Of a stretch of DNA of 64,000 nucleotides, positions 12,199 through 20,551 are shown piece by piece; position 1 is the first letter of the stretch; each line of letters starts with the position of its first letter. The stretch comes from Streptomyces abikoensis (GTDB taxonomy: Bacteria > Actinomycetota > Actinomycetes > Streptomycetales > Streptomycetaceae). The position numbers and the translations under genes were made by a program. The stretch is from NCBI RefSeq assembly GCF_014648775.1, contig NZ_BMRT01000004.1, positions 186,001-250,000 of the forward strand, written 5' to 3'. The notes under the pieces are model-generated. The model was given only the letters and a program-made list of their open reading frames with translations. It made no database searches and had not been told where the DNA came from.

Positions 12199-12979
12199 CT
12201 CCCCCCAGCGTACGTGATCGGCCGAGCAGCCCGCGCGCGACGAGCTCCAGGACGACCGCCACCGCGACCGCCTGCACCGCCAGCAGCGCGACCAGGACGA
12301 AGAGCTGCACCACGCCCGCGAGCAGCGGGGACGCCCCGCCCAGCAGCATTCCCACGAAGGCGCCGGGCAGGGTGACCAGGCCCACGGTGCGGGTCTGGTC
12401 CAGGCCCGGCAGGAGGGCGTCGGAGGCGGCCGGGCGGGCGATCTCCAGGCGGGCCTCGCGGGGGAGGAAGCCCAGGGCCATGGCGGCCTCGACCTCGCCG
12501 TGCCGGGTGCGCAGCTCGTCCAGGGCGCGCCGGCCGGCCAGGACGGTGGCGGTGAGGGCGCCGCCGATGAGGATGCCGGTGACGGGGACGAGGGCGACGC
12601 CCTTGGCGGGCACGAGCCCGGTCAGCAGCAGCGCGAGGACGACCGGCAGCACGCCCGCGGCGATCGGGACGGCCGCCCACCACCAGGTGCGGTCGTCGGT
12701 GAGGCGGCGCCCGGCGGTGCGGACGGCGACGGCGAACATCAGCAGCAGGAAGCCCGCCAGCAGCGGCACGGCCCGGACCACCCAGCCGATGAGCGATGCG
12801 ACGACGGCCAGCTGGACGGCCGCGCGGAGCCCGGCGAGGGCGATGGCCCGCGCGTAGCCGCGCTCGCGGCCGTCGGCGAGGCGGGCGACCGCAGCGACGG
12901 TGACGGCGGCCGCGAGCAGGACGGCCAGCACCACCCCGAGCGTGGTGTTGGCGGGCAGCAGGACGGCGGCGGCGAGCAC
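12185..12979 (-). CDS. FetB/YbbM (UPF0014) family ABC transporter permease, iron/metal export
   Basis: 264 residues, start GTG 12979. About seven hydrophobic helices and the family core REARLEIARPAASDALLPGLDQTRTVGLVTLPGAF with MLLGGASPLLAGVVQL. In E. coli FetB works with the ATPase FetA to export iron; no ATPase gene is adjacent here. Its TAG stop (12185-12187) lies inside the GGGGAGUAGC of the riboswitch, so it and the GDT1-type gene are probably one transcript with internal Mn control. Confidence 0.85.
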   Translation of the reverse strand: MLAAAVLLPANTTLGVVLAVLLAAAVTVAAVARLADGRERGYARAIALAGLRAAVQLAVVASLIGWVVRAVPLLAGFLLLMFAVAVRTAGRRLTDDRTWWWAAVPIAAGVLPVVLALLLTGLVPAKGVALVPVTGILIGGALTATVLAGRRALDELRTRHGEVEAAMALGFLPREARLEIARPAASDALLPGLDQTRTVGLVTLPGAFVGMLLGGASPLLAGVVQLFVLVALLAVQAVAVAVVLELVARGLLGRSRTLGGAEGE

Positions 12980-13221
12980 GCCGCCACCCTACGGTCGGCA
13001 CGCCCGCCGCAGCGCGCGTGTCAGGCCCGCCCGCCGCGGCGCGAGGTACGCCCGCGCGCCACGGAATGGGTGATTCCCCATCAACTCCCTTCCGGAAAGC
13101 CTTGCTTTGACATGCGCGCGTCGCCATCCTGACATCTGGCGACCACCCCCCGTACCTCCGCCACCAGCAAGCTGGCCGCGCTCCAGCGGCCCGTACCCCC
13201 TCCACCACCAAGGGAGTTCCC

Positions 13222-13863
13222 ATGCCCAGCGTCTACGCGCGTCGCTCCGCCATCGCGGCAGGCCTCGCCGCCCTGGTCGGCACGCTCGTGCTGAACGGAC
13301 CGGCGGCCCAGGCCGCGCCGCCCGCCCCGGTCGACGGCGCCACCGCCCGCGCCTACCTGGGCCAGCTGACGGTCGCCTCCGAGGGGCCGATGACCGGCTA
13401 CAGCCGCGCCAAGTTCCCGCACTGGATCACCCAGCACGGCGAGTGCAACACCCGCGAGGTCGTCCTCCAGCGCGACGGCAAGGACGTGGAGCAGGACGAC
13501 CGCTGCGCCGCCGTCGCCGGCACCTGGGTCTCGCCGTACGACGGCGCGACCTGGGACGACGCCTCCGACATAGACATCGACCACCTCGTGCCGCTCGCGG
13601 AGGCGTGGCGCTCGGGCGCGAGCCAGTGGACCAACGCGCAGCGCCAGGCGTTCGCCAACGACCTCACCCACCCGCAGCTGGTCGCGGTGACCAACAGCGT
13701 CAACCGGGCGAAGGGCGACAAGGACCCGGCGAAGTGGATGCCGCCGCTGAAGTCCTACGCCTGTACGTACGCGCGGATGTGGGTCGACGTGAAGCACACC
13801 TACAAGCTGTCCGTCGACTCCGCGGAGAAGAACGCCCTGACGGGCATCCTCAACGGCTGCTGA
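13222..13863 (+). CDS. Secreted HNH endonuclease family protein (DUF1524-like)
   Basis: 213 residues. Residues 1-33 are a signal peptide (RRS start, hydrophobic core, AQAA cleavage). The nuclease core is DIDIDHLVPLAEAWRSGA (about 113-130), followed by LVAVTNSVNRAKGDKDPAKWMPP, matching the HNH family of GmrSD/DUF1524 type widely secreted by streptomycetes. Cysteines in ECNTRE, DRCAA, YACTY and NGC* could form disulfides. Likely an extracellular nuclease. Strong ribosome site AAGGGAG at 13209-13215. Confidence 0.9.
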   Translation: MPSVYARRSAIAAGLAALVGTLVLNGPAAQAAPPAPVDGATARAYLGQLTVASEGPMTGYSRAKFPHWITQHGECNTREVVLQRDGKDVEQDDRCAAVAGTWVSPYDGATWDDASDIDIDHLVPLAEAWRSGASQWTNAQRQAFANDLTHPQLVAVTNSVNRAKGDKDPAKWMPPLKSYACTYARMWVDVKHTYKLSVDSAEKNALTGILNGC

Positions 13864-13986
13864 CGGATACATCTCGACGGGGGCGGGCGCGGTGACCTGG
13901 GTCACCGCGCCCGCCCTCCCGCTTCCTCCCGCCCCCTATTCCCCGATCAAGAAAATGTGACATCATCCAAAACTGAATTATTGAAC

Positions 13987-14018
13987 TTGCAAGCATTGAT
14001 TAGGTCCTCCTAACCTGA
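13987..14018 (+). promoter_or_regulatory. Promoter overlapped by an IdeR/DmdR1-type iron box, upstream of DoxX
   Basis: TTGCAA (13987-13992) and TAACCT (14011-14016) are spaced 18 bases. The 19-base dyad at 14000-14018 (TTAGGTCCTCCTAACCTGA), read on the other strand, matches 15 of 19 positions of the actinobacterial iron box. The iron regulator would cover the -10 region and repress the DoxX gene when iron is plentiful. The surrounding 90 bases are AT-rich relative to the rest. Confidence 0.5.
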
Positions 14019-14071
14019 AGCCCTCGTCGTTTCCCCGTCCCCGATACGACCTGATACGAGGAGCCCACCCC

Positions 14072-14557
14072 ATGTCCCCCACGCCCACCGCCGCGTCCCC
14101 GACGGCCGGCGCGAACACCTCCGCCGCGGCCGAGTCCACGCTCTCCGCACGCCTCGACGCCGCCCGGCCGTACGCGCTGTCGCTCTTCCGCGTCGTCGTC
14201 GGCCTGCTCTTCGCCTGCCACGGTGCCGCGTCGCTCTTCGGCATCCTCGGCGGCGCCGCGGGCAGCCACGGCGGCACGATCCCGGCCGGCACCTGGCCGG
14301 GCTGGTACGCCGCGGTGATCCAGCTGGTGGCGGGCGTGCTCGTACTGCTGGGCGCCGGCACCCGCAGCGCCGCCTTCATCGCCTCCGGCTCGATGGCGTA
14401 CGCCTACTTCGACGTCCACCAGAGCATGGCGCTGTGGCCGATCCAGAACGGCGGCGAGGCCTCCGCGATGTTCGCCTGGGCCTTCCTGCTGCTGGTCTTC
14501 ACCGGCCCGGGCGCGCTGTCGGTGGATCGTTTCCTCGGCCGCGGCAAGCAGGGCTGA
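14072..14557 (+). CDS. DoxX family membrane protein
   Basis: 161 residues. After a Ser/Thr/Ala-rich N-terminus come four helices typical of DoxX: YALSLFRVVVGLLFACHGAA, AAVIQLVAGVLVLLGAGTR, AAFIASGSMAYAYF and ASAMFAWAFLLLVFTGPG, with the conserved HGAASLFG and WPIQNGGE. DoxX-like proteins are linked to redox and sulfur/thiosulfate stress responses (MRC complex in mycobacteria). Single gene between an iron-box-like promoter and a strong terminator. Confidence 0.88.
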   Translation: MSPTPTAASPTAGANTSAAAESTLSARLDAARPYALSLFRVVVGLLFACHGAASLFGILGGAAGSHGGTIPAGTWPGWYAAVIQLVAGVLVLLGAGTRSAAFIASGSMAYAYFDVHQSMALWPIQNGGEASAMFAWAFLLLVFTGPGALSVDRFLGRGKQG

Positions 14558-14641
14558 GCGAGCAGCCGAGCAGGCTGAGCAGGGCAGAACCGAGCGGGTC
14601 CGTACCGGACCGGACACATCCGGTACACATCCCGACATGTC

Positions 14642-14680
14642 CGTGGGGTGCGTGATGCGAACAACATCACGCACCCCACG
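14642..14680 (+). terminator. Strong intrinsic terminator after DoxX
   Basis: CGTGGGGTGCGTGATG (14642-14657) pairs perfectly with CATCACGCACCCCACG (14665-14680), a 16-bp stem with a 7-base loop, followed by CTCTTTT. Confidence 0.9.
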
Positions 14681-14783
14681 CTCTTTTCCCGGCCACTTCA
14701 GGCGTACGCTGTACGGTTGTCAAGGCCGCCCCTGCCGCTCCCCTGCGACGTCGCGGCGGGGGACCGTACCGGGAGATCAGGAC

Positions 14784-15425
14784 GTGCTGGAGCAGTTGGG
14801 GGCCTTGGCCGGAACCCCATGGATATACGTGATCGTCGGCTTGTCCGTCCTCCTGGACGTCTTCCTGCCCGTGCTGCCCAGCGGGGTGCTGGTGATCACC
14901 GCGGCGACCGCCGCGGCCGGCTCGGCCGCGGGTGCCGTCGGTGACGCCGCCGCCCATGGCCACGCGAGTTTCTCCGACATGTTCCCGCTGGTGCTGTGCG
15001 CCGCCACGGCCTCGGTGATGGGCGACATGGTCGCCTACCGCCTCGCCTGGCGCGGCGGCGACCGCTTCGACCGCGCGATCGCCCGCTCCCGCCGCCTCAC
15101 CGCCGCCCAGGACAGGCTGGGCGCGGCCCTGCTGCGCGGCGGCGGCCCGCTCGTCGTGCTCGCCCGCTTCGCGCCCGCCGGCCGCTCGGTGGTCAGCCTG
15201 GGCGCGGGCGTGATGCACCGCCGGGTGGCCGAATTCCTCCCCTGGTCCGCGCTGGCGGGCCTGACCTGGGCCGCGTACAGCGTGAGCCTGGGCTACTTCG
15301 GCGGGCAGTGGCTGGGCGCGAGCTGGCTCAGCACGGCGGTGTCGGTGTTCGCGCTCTTCCTGGCGGGCTCCGGGGCGGTCTACCTCATGCGCCGGCCGGA
15401 GGAGCCGGAGGCCCAGACCTCCTAG
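14784..15425 (+). CDS. DedA family membrane protein
   Basis: 213 residues from GTG 14784 with GGGAG at 14771-14775. DedA/SNARE-associated fold: VFLPVLPSGVLVITAATAAAG, the FxRxxPxxR-like region VVLARFAPAGRSVVSLGAGV (about 131-150), and a C-terminal double helix. DedA proteins include undecaprenyl-phosphate and lipid flippases. Substrate here unknown. Confidence 0.85.
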   Translation: MLEQLGALAGTPWIYVIVGLSVLLDVFLPVLPSGVLVITAATAAAGSAAGAVGDAAAHGHASFSDMFPLVLCAATASVMGDMVAYRLAWRGGDRFDRAIARSRRLTAAQDRLGAALLRGGGPLVVLARFAPAGRSVVSLGAGVMHRRVAEFLPWSALAGLTWAAYSVSLGYFGGQWLGASWLSTAVSVFALFLAGSGAVYLMRRPEEPEAQTS

Positions 15426-15443
15426 CCCCCTCTACAGACGTCA

Positions 15444-15472
15444 CGGCCCGGCTCCTTCCCGGAGCCGGGCCG
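15444..15472. terminator. Terminator after DedA
   Basis: CGGCCCGGCTCC (15444-15455) with GGAGCCGGGCCG (15461-15472), loop TTCCC, followed by CGCGCTTT. It lies between convergent DedA and snapalysin genes. Confidence 0.85.
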
Positions 15473-15518
15473 CGCGCTTTCCCCTACCGCGACTACGCGA
15501 CGACGCGACGGCGTGGGG

Positions 15519-16190
15519 TCAGCGGACGATCTTGTTGAGACCCTTGTCGAGCGCGCCGGCCTTCAGGCCGTTCGCCCAGAGCTGGTTGACTCGGCTGCGC
15601 TCGGTGCTGTTCGGGTACGGGTTGGTGCAGGACGGGCCGGGGCCGCCACCGGACATCAGCTCGCTGCACGGGCCGGAGTAGTGGTCCGGCAGACCGAGGA
15701 CGTGGCCGGTCTCGTGCGCGGTGACGCGGGTGGAGTCGTACTGCTCGTTCTGCTGGTAGTCGAGGAATATGTAGCCACGACCGTGCCCGTCGGTGCTGGC
15801 GTACGAACCGCGGGAGTCGTTGCCCTCGTAGTATCTGAAGTCGGCGTTGGAGCCGGCGCGCAGCTGAACGTTCCGGACGGAGCTGTTCCAGATCTGGGCG
15901 CTGTTGGCTATCTCCTGCGCGAAGCTCGGCGCGCTGCTCGGGTCGTAGGTGACCGTGACGACGCTCAGCTGCGGGTTGGCGGCCTGCTTGGCCTTCGCGG
16001 ACTTCATCACGGCGTCGAAGAACGCCTTGTTGTCGGCCTGTTCGGCCGCCGAGCCGACGTAGGCGGACCGCGAGGCGACCGTGCTGGCCTGCGAGGAGCT
16101 GTGGTCGACCGCCACCGCCGGTCCGGCGGTCATCACGGCGGCGAGGCCGAGGCCGAGCGCGGCCGACAGCACCATCGAGGAGCGATTCAT
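15519..16190 (-). CDS. Snapalysin-type secreted zinc metalloprotease
   Basis: 223 residues from ATG 16190 (GGAG eight bases upstream; an ATG six codons earlier has no ribosome site). Signal peptide 1-28 ([10 protein letters not shown]), short propeptide, then the M7 snapalysin domain with [12 protein letters not shown] (His159, Glu160, His163, Asp169), where Asp is the third zinc ligand characteristic of this family, and SELMSGG as the Met-turn. Two cysteine pairs are expected (GPCSEL, PSCTNP). Known as the small neutral protease of Streptomyces. Divergent LysR gene is the expected activator. Confidence 0.95.
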   Translation of the reverse strand: MNRSSMVLSAALGLGLAAVMTAGPAVAVDHSSSQASTVASRSAYVGSAAEQADNKAFFDAVMKSAKAKQAANPQLSVVTVTYDPSSAPSFAQEIANSAQIWNSSVRNVQLRAGSNADFRYYEGNDSRGSYASTDGHGRGYIFLDYQQNEQYDSTRVTAHETGHVLGLPDHYSGPCSELMSGGGPGPSCTNPYPNSTERSRVNQLWANGLKAGALDKGLNKIVR

Positions 16191-16301
16191 GTGGGGGACT
16201 CCATTCATGCCGAGAACCCGCTTCGGCCGTCACGAGGTGGGACGCGACGACAGGGGTTCACCGGGTGAACTCTTGTTCCCCATGAGTCTCTGACGAGTTA
16301 T

Positions 16302-16325
16302 CAATGGTGCGGATGATGCCAGTTG
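16302..16325. promoter_or_regulatory. LysR-type operator candidate between snapalysin and its regulator
   Basis: CAATGG (16302-16307), 11 bases, then CCAGTTG (16319-16325) form an interrupted dyad of the size LysR regulators bind. It lies ~110 bases upstream of the protease start and of the LysR start. Confidence 0.4.
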
Positions 16326-16433
16326 GCCATAACGCCATCCAATCGCCTATCCTCCGCCACCCTCGCCGCACCACCCCGTTCAACTGCCCCGATGCGTCCG
16401 GGATGTGTCTGGTGTGACGTACGGGGCGCGGAT

Positions 16434-17417
16434 ATGCTCCCCCTCGTGGAGCTTGAGGTCAGGCACCTCCGTGCACTTTGCGCCATCGCGGACACCGGAA
16501 GCGTACGGAAGGCCGCGGTGCAGCTCGGCATGACCCAGCCCTCGCTCACCACCCAGCTCCGCCGCATCGAGAGCACCATCGGCGGGCTGCTGTTCACCCG
16601 GGGACAGACCGGAAGTCGCCCCACGCCCCTCGGCCATTCCGTCCTCTCCCGGGCCCGGCCGATCATCGCGGAGATGTCGGCGCTCGTCACCGCCGCGCGG
16701 GAGGCCGCCTGCGGTGTCGGGGGCCTGCGGCTGCGCATCGGCAGCATCGGCAGCCGGGCGGTGACGGGCTGGCTGCGCCGGATCCACCAGCGGCTGCCGG
16801 AGACCGATACGACCATCCATATAGAGGTGTCCTCGAACACCCTCCTCCAGCTGCTCGCCACCAATCAGCTGGACGTCGCGTTCGTCCACGAGGCGGCGGG
16901 CTTCCCGCTGCACGTGCCGGCGGGGGTGGAGCGGCGGGTGCTGATCGCCGGTGAGCCGCGCTTCGTCTCGCTGTCCGCCGCGCATCCGGCGGCGTCCCGG
17001 CCGCTGGTCCGGCTCGCCGAGCTCGCCCACGACGCCTGGATCGTCGACCCGACGGCGGACGAGGAGGCCGCGGCCCTGCGCCGGGTCTTCACGGCCACCG
17101 GTCTGGACCCCCGCCTCGTCCACGTCCGCGACAACACCACGGCCGCCGACCTCGTCGCCTCCGGCGAGGCCGTACGCCCCTGCCAGCCCACCGCCGACCC
17201 GGCCCCCGGCACGGTGATCCGCCCCCTCGCCGGCGACCCGCTCACCGCCCAGCTCTCCCTGGCGTCCCGCCACGGCTCCTTACCGCTGCGCGAACTGGAC
17301 GCGCTCTACGGCGACTTGATGGCCTCCTACGTGGCCGCGGCCGAGGCCAGCCCCACGTACCGCACCTGGCTGGACCGCAACGGCAGCCCCCTCCTGCCGT
17401 CGGTGGGCAGTCACTGA
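16434..17417 (+). CDS. LysR family transcriptional regulator, probable activator of the adjacent snapalysin
   Basis: 327 residues from ATG 16434 (GTG 16446 possible). N-terminal HTH: LEVRHLRALCAIADTGSVRKAAVQLGMTQPSLTTQLRRIES (about 6-46), followed by the two-lobed effector domain (for example LRIGSIGSRAVTGWLRRI). Divergent orientation next to snapalysin is the classic snpR/mprR arrangement in Streptomyces, where the LysR protein activates the protease. Confidence 0.9.
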   Translation: MLPLVELEVRHLRALCAIADTGSVRKAAVQLGMTQPSLTTQLRRIESTIGGLLFTRGQTGSRPTPLGHSVLSRARPIIAEMSALVTAAREAACGVGGLRLRIGSIGSRAVTGWLRRIHQRLPETDTTIHIEVSSNTLLQLLATNQLDVAFVHEAAGFPLHVPAGVERRVLIAGEPRFVSLSAAHPAASRPLVRLAELAHDAWIVDPTADEEAAALRRVFTATGLDPRLVHVRDNTTAADLVASGEAVRPCQPTADPAPGTVIRPLAGDPLTAQLSLASRHGSLPLRELDALYGDLMASYVAAAEASPTYRTWLDRNGSPLLPSVGSH

Positions 17418-17433
17418 GCGGCCGCTTCCCGCC

Positions 17434-17688
17434 TCACCGGCCCATCCCCACCAGCGCGCAGACCCCGAACCCGCTGACCAGCACGGCCAGCCCCGCCACC
17501 ACGACGCCCGCGGCCGCCCCCTTCCGCCCGCCGCCCCCGTCCGGCCGGACCGCGCGGACCTCGCGCACGGAAGCCACCGCACTCGCGACGGCGAGGAACG
17601 GTGCGGCGACCCAGGTGACGTAGAGGAACCAGGCGAGGAGCGCCGCGACACCCAGCACCCACGCCCTCGGCCCGTGACGCGCCTCCAT
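17434..17688 (-). CDS. Small two-helix membrane protein
   Basis: 84 residues; GGAGGAG ends nine bases before ATG 17688. Two hydrophobic segments (about 9-38 and 59-82) flank a basic loop with a poly-Gly patch. No family recognised. Convergent with the LysR gene, 16 bases apart. Confidence 0.65.
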   Translation of the reverse strand: MEARHGPRAWVLGVAALLAWFLYVTWVAAPFLAVASAVASVREVRAVRPDGGGGRKGAAAGVVVAGLAVLVSGFGVCALVGMGR

Positions 17689-17778
17689 GCCGGACTCCTC
17701 CCCGTTCGCCCGCTACGACCTCGACCGTCCGGCCCCATCGTGCCACCCGGTCGCGGAGCGGTCCCGACGACCCCCGAC

Positions 17779-17829
17779 TTGTCGAATATCGATATGGTCC
17801 CCTAGTCTCCGGCATATCGAAAAACGATA
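17779..17829 (+). promoter_or_regulatory. Promoter with two TATCGA-type operators for the DUF2975-HTH operon
   Basis: TTGTCG (17779-17784) and TAGTCT (17803-17808), 18-base spacer. ATATCGATAT (17786-17795) sits in the spacer, and TATCG-AAAAA-CGATA (17815-17829) just after -10, ending at the ribosome site. Same half-site in both, so the downstream Cro-like protein is the likely autorepressor. Confidence 0.5.
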
Positions 17830-17841
17830 GGGGTGGACGCT

Positions 17842-18426
17842 GTGAACACACGACTCACGAGGACCCTGGCCTCGGTCACCTTCGCGCTGGCGGTGCTCTT
17901 CGGGCTCGCCTTCGCCGGCACGGGGGTCACGCACATGCTCGACGACGGGGCGGTCTGCGTGGAGACGCACTTCTGGCGCAACGCCTCGCTGGAAGGCAGC
18001 CTGCCGACCGTCAAGGGCGTGACGGCTTCCGCCAGCACCGAGCGCCTCTGCCAGGACAGCCCCTCCGCGGGCCAGCGCGCCGCCGACCTCGGCGGCCGGC
18101 TGCCCTGGCTGCTGTTCGCCTCCCTCACACTGCTGCTCTTCTCCCGGCTGATGAGGGCCGTCGTGCGGCAGGGGCCGTTCACCGACACGGTGGCGCAACG
18201 GCTCTCCGTCCTCGGCTGGTTCGTGGCGGTGGGCACGCCGCTGGCCGGGCTGGTCGTCGGCTGGTCGCAGTCCTGGCTCGTCGGGAGCATGGCGCCGATC
18301 GTGGGTTCCGGGCCGGAGGTCTCCGGGTCGATGGCGCTGGTCCTCGCCGGCCTCGCCGCGGTGATAATGGGGAAGATCATGCGCCAGGGCGTGCGAATGC
18401 GAGAGGACCTCGAAGGGACCATCTGA
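17842..18426 (+). CDS. DUF2975 domain membrane protein
   Basis: 194 residues from GTG 17842 (AGGGG at 17829-17833). Four hydrophobic helices: near residues 7-30, 85-105, 126-150 and 161-184, with RLMRAVVRQGPFTDTVAQRL between 2 and 3, matching DUF2975. It overlaps the HTH gene by one base (TGATG). These pairs are common; the membrane protein may sense or tether the regulator. Confidence 0.85.
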   Translation: MNTRLTRTLASVTFALAVLFGLAFAGTGVTHMLDDGAVCVETHFWRNASLEGSLPTVKGVTASASTERLCQDSPSAGQRAADLGGRLPWLLFASLTLLLFSRLMRAVVRQGPFTDTVAQRLSVLGWFVAVGTPLAGLVVGWSQSWLVGSMAPIVGSGPEVSGSMALVLAGLAAVIMGKIMRQGVRMREDLEGTI

Positions 18427-18653
18427 TGCCCGAAGAGGAACTCCACTCGATCCGGATCCATCTCGACCGGATCCTCGCCGAGCGCGGCATGACGCTCACC
18501 GAGCTGTCGGCACAGGTGGGCATCACCGTCGTCAACCTGTCCGTGCTCAAGAACGGGCGGGCCAAGGCCATCCGCTTCTCGACCCTGTCGAGGATCTGCG
18601 AGGTCCTCCGGTGCCAGCCGGGAGACCTGATCACCCACGATCCCGCCGGGTAG
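18426..18653 (+). CDS. Cro/C1-type HTH regulator (YozG-like)
   Basis: 75 residues, almost only an HTH: RIHLDRILAERGMTLTELS followed by GITVVNLSVLKNGRAKAIRF and STLSRICEVLRCQPGDLI. YozG-type regulators accompany DUF2975 proteins. Translationally coupled to the upstream gene. Confidence 0.9.
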   Translation: MPEEELHSIRIHLDRILAERGMTLTELSAQVGITVVNLSVLKNGRAKAIRFSTLSRICEVLRCQPGDLITHDPAG

Positions 18654-18670
18654 CCGCCGTGGAGACGCCG

Positions 18671-18702
18671 AAGGCCCCCAGCCGTGACCGGCTGGGGGCC
18701 TT
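18671..18702. terminator. Terminator between the HTH gene and the tRNA fragment
   Basis: AAGGCCCCCAGCC (18671-18683) and GGCTGGGGGCCTT (18690-18702), 6-base loop. Works for the rightward operon and originally for the leftward tRNA-Val. A diverged copy stands at the other end of the AICE (31814-31845). Confidence 0.9.
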
Positions 18703-18709
18703 CGTACAC

Positions 18710-18755
18710 GTGGGCACAGACGGATTTGAACCGCCGACATCCGCTTTGTAAGTTC
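18710..18755 (-). other. attL: 3' half of a tRNA-Val(UAC), left AICE junction
   Basis: 46 bases identical to 31853-31898. On the minus strand it reads as loop CTTACAA (anticodon UAC), AGCGG, variable ATGTC, T-stem GGCGG/CCGTC with TTCAAAT, acceptor TGTGCCC and A73. The sequence 5' of the loop does not supply the pairing CCGCT, nor any D arm, so this is a displaced 3' fragment, not a working tRNA. The pattern closely follows bacterial tRNA-Val(UAC). Confidence 0.85.
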
Positions 18756-19167
18756 GATCCGAACGCCGAATCGCGCCGCGTTGGGGCCCCACGCCTCGAT
18801 TCGCGCTCCGTAGCGATCCGCTAGCGTCCGGACGCATCCGCCCTCGTTGGTGTCAAGCGTCGATGTCAGGCTGCCCTCGATGCGAACCTACGAGCATAGC
18901 GGTCGCTAAGGATTCCCGGACATGTCTGGTGGGCGTCCAGAGTTCGTGATGGTCGACCGGGGGCGAGGCGGTTGCCGTACTTCTCTACTGCCCCGCTGTT
19001 TCCCGTCTCGTGCACGTGATCCGCTGACAGGTCTCGGGGTCTTTCAGGCATCCGTGGGCCCATCGCTCGCCCCTAGGCCCTCACGCGAGCATTTAGGCAT
19101 GATCCAGCTCCCATTGTCAGAGGTGTCAGGTACCTTCCCACTGAGGCGCGAGACCTAGGGAGGGGCA
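18756..19167. other. Non-coding left end of the AICE
   Basis: No supported gene in about 410 bases. Contains the 28-base Int arm-type site at 18841-18868. An open frame at 18922-19158 has no ribosome site and atypical composition. Confidence 0.6.
18841..18868 (+). repeat. Arm-type integrase site, left copy
   Basis: 28 bases containing two TGTCA elements; 24 match the copy at 31786-31813. Pattern CCCTCGTTGRTGTCA then CGTMGATGTCA. Position about 90 bases inside the core fits an Int/Xis arm site of attP. Confidence 0.6.
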
Positions 19168-20010
19168 TTGGCGGAGCAGCCGACGCGTGAAGAGGGGTCT
19201 AGCACCCCGCAGCACGCTCGCACGTACGAGGAGATCATCAACGACCCATGGACCACGGGCGAAGAGAAACAGCGTGCCATGGCGGACTCGCTCCTTGGCC
19301 ACATGGCGGCGCTTCTGTTTCAACGAGGTGACTCCGCGCACCTGAACTTGCTCCTACGTGTCCGCACCGCAGTCATCGAGTATGACGGGGACTCACAGAC
19401 GAATGATCTATGGCTTGAGATCGACCCGGGTGACGAAGCGGCTTTCACCAGCGAAGCAAGGGAACGCCTCACAGATGCGTTCGAGCGAGTCAGCAACCGC
19501 CTCGGCTACGGCGTGACGTGGATCGGCTTCCGTGAGACCTTGCCACAGGTTGGCCCAGACTGGCGCCAGCGACTGCAAGAGATGATGAGCGCTGATCGGC
19601 CGACTAATCAAGCACGGCGCACCATGCCCGAGAAGCCCCAGTGGGTACTGGATCGACTCGCGTTCACGAATGCTGGCGAGCGGCGTGTGTACCAGGCTCT
19701 CAAGTACATGCAGGAGAAGGAGCTTCCTTCGGAGGAAACCATTTCGATTTTTCCGCTGCCCAACGGCAGGGTTCCGGGTCACACCTGGGAGCCCGATCTG
19801 CTCGTGACCTACAGAGGCCGGGCCGGTGTGCTGGAGATCGACGGTCCGAATCATCGCGCGCGGCGAGCCATGGACACAACGCGTGATCATTTGCTCCGGG
19901 ATGCTGGGATCGCGTATGTCGACCGGATCCCAGTGGAGGCCATCGAGAACCCACAAGAGCTGTCGACCACGCTCAAGAGGTTCCTCCGGCGTCTGAGTGA
20001 GTACCGCTAG
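19168..20010 (+). CDS. PD-(D/E)XK nuclease-like protein (DUF559-type C-terminus)
   Basis: 280 residues from TTG 19168, with GGGAGGGG just upstream. Residues 1-150 are helical and unrecognised. The C-terminal part looks like a Vsr/DUF559 restriction-endonuclease fold: WEPDLLVTYRGRAGVLEIDG (candidate catalytic Asp and Glu-x-Asp, about 212-231), then HRARRAMDTTRDHLLRDAG and a final hydrophobic strand. Codon use is less G+C-biased than the chromosome. First cargo gene of the AICE; a defence or DNA-processing role is possible but unproven. Confidence 0.7.
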   Translation: MAEQPTREEGSSTPQHARTYEEIINDPWTTGEEKQRAMADSLLGHMAALLFQRGDSAHLNLLLRVRTAVIEYDGDSQTNDLWLEIDPGDEAAFTSEARERLTDAFERVSNRLGYGVTWIGFRETLPQVGPDWRQRLQEMMSADRPTNQARRTMPEKPQWVLDRLAFTNAGERRVYQALKYMQEKELPSEETISIFPLPNGRVPGHTWEPDLLVTYRGRAGVLEIDGPNHRARRAMDTTRDHLLRDAGIAYVDRIPVEAIENPQELSTTLKRFLRRLSEYR

Positions 20011-20112
20011 TCCGATCCCGATCCCCGGGAGCGCCTTGCTCTAATGAGCAACGAAGCGAGGGTGCGAAGGCGCTTCTTGAACGACTGCCGCTGCTTCGAC
20101 ATCGAAGTCGAG

Positions 20113-20293
20113 GGCGGCTCCGGGGCTTTGGCCGGTGTCCTGCCCGGGTTGGGGTCGAGCATGGTCAGGGGGCCGTACGCTGGTTGGCAACTCGGGCAGG
20201 CTTCACCCCTGCCCGCAATGTGCACGAGTGGCCCCCTGGCCTTGCTCGACGCGGGACCCGAGCCGGGGAGGTGGGTAAAGCCCCGGAGCCGCC
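20113..20293. repeat. Large imperfect inverted repeat, candidate structured origin or RNA
   Basis: Outer arms GGCGGCTCCGGGGCTTT (20113-20129) and AAAGCCCCGGAGCCGCC (20277-20293) are perfect. Inner arms 20154-20174 and 20230-20250 pair at 19 of 21 positions. The tip holds GGGCAGG/CCTGCCC. The whole 181 bases can fold as one long hairpin. Lies in a 500-base gap with no convincing gene. Confidence 0.75.
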
Positions 20294-20551
20294 CGGACCC
20301 CCCACCGGCTGGCGCTTCTCTCTTCTGGTCCTGGCCGTGTCGTCTGAGGGCGCGCAGAGGCGCAGGCGCGCGGAGCGGGCCGAAGGCAGGAGCGGCAGCG
20401 CGACCGGAGCCGCAGCGCGCCCGGCGGAGCGACAGCGGAGCCGGGAGCCTTGATGGAGTAGAGAAACTTTGACCGGGCAGGCCGTCTTGTGGTCATGGGT
20501 CCTGGCTGCTGCCATATGGGCGGGGATGACACGAAGCTGGGGGGGGCTCGT

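Noticed and set aside
18710..18755. A complete tRNA gene at the AICE left end
   Set aside because: Only the 3' half from the anticodon loop is present; no D-arm or 5' acceptor.
18922..19158. 78-codon frame at the AICE left end
   Set aside because: No ribosome site, mixed composition and no recognisable motif.
20044..20472. 142-codon frame across the long palindrome
   Set aside because: Its open state follows from the palindrome's G+C content; the translated sequence is low complexity.
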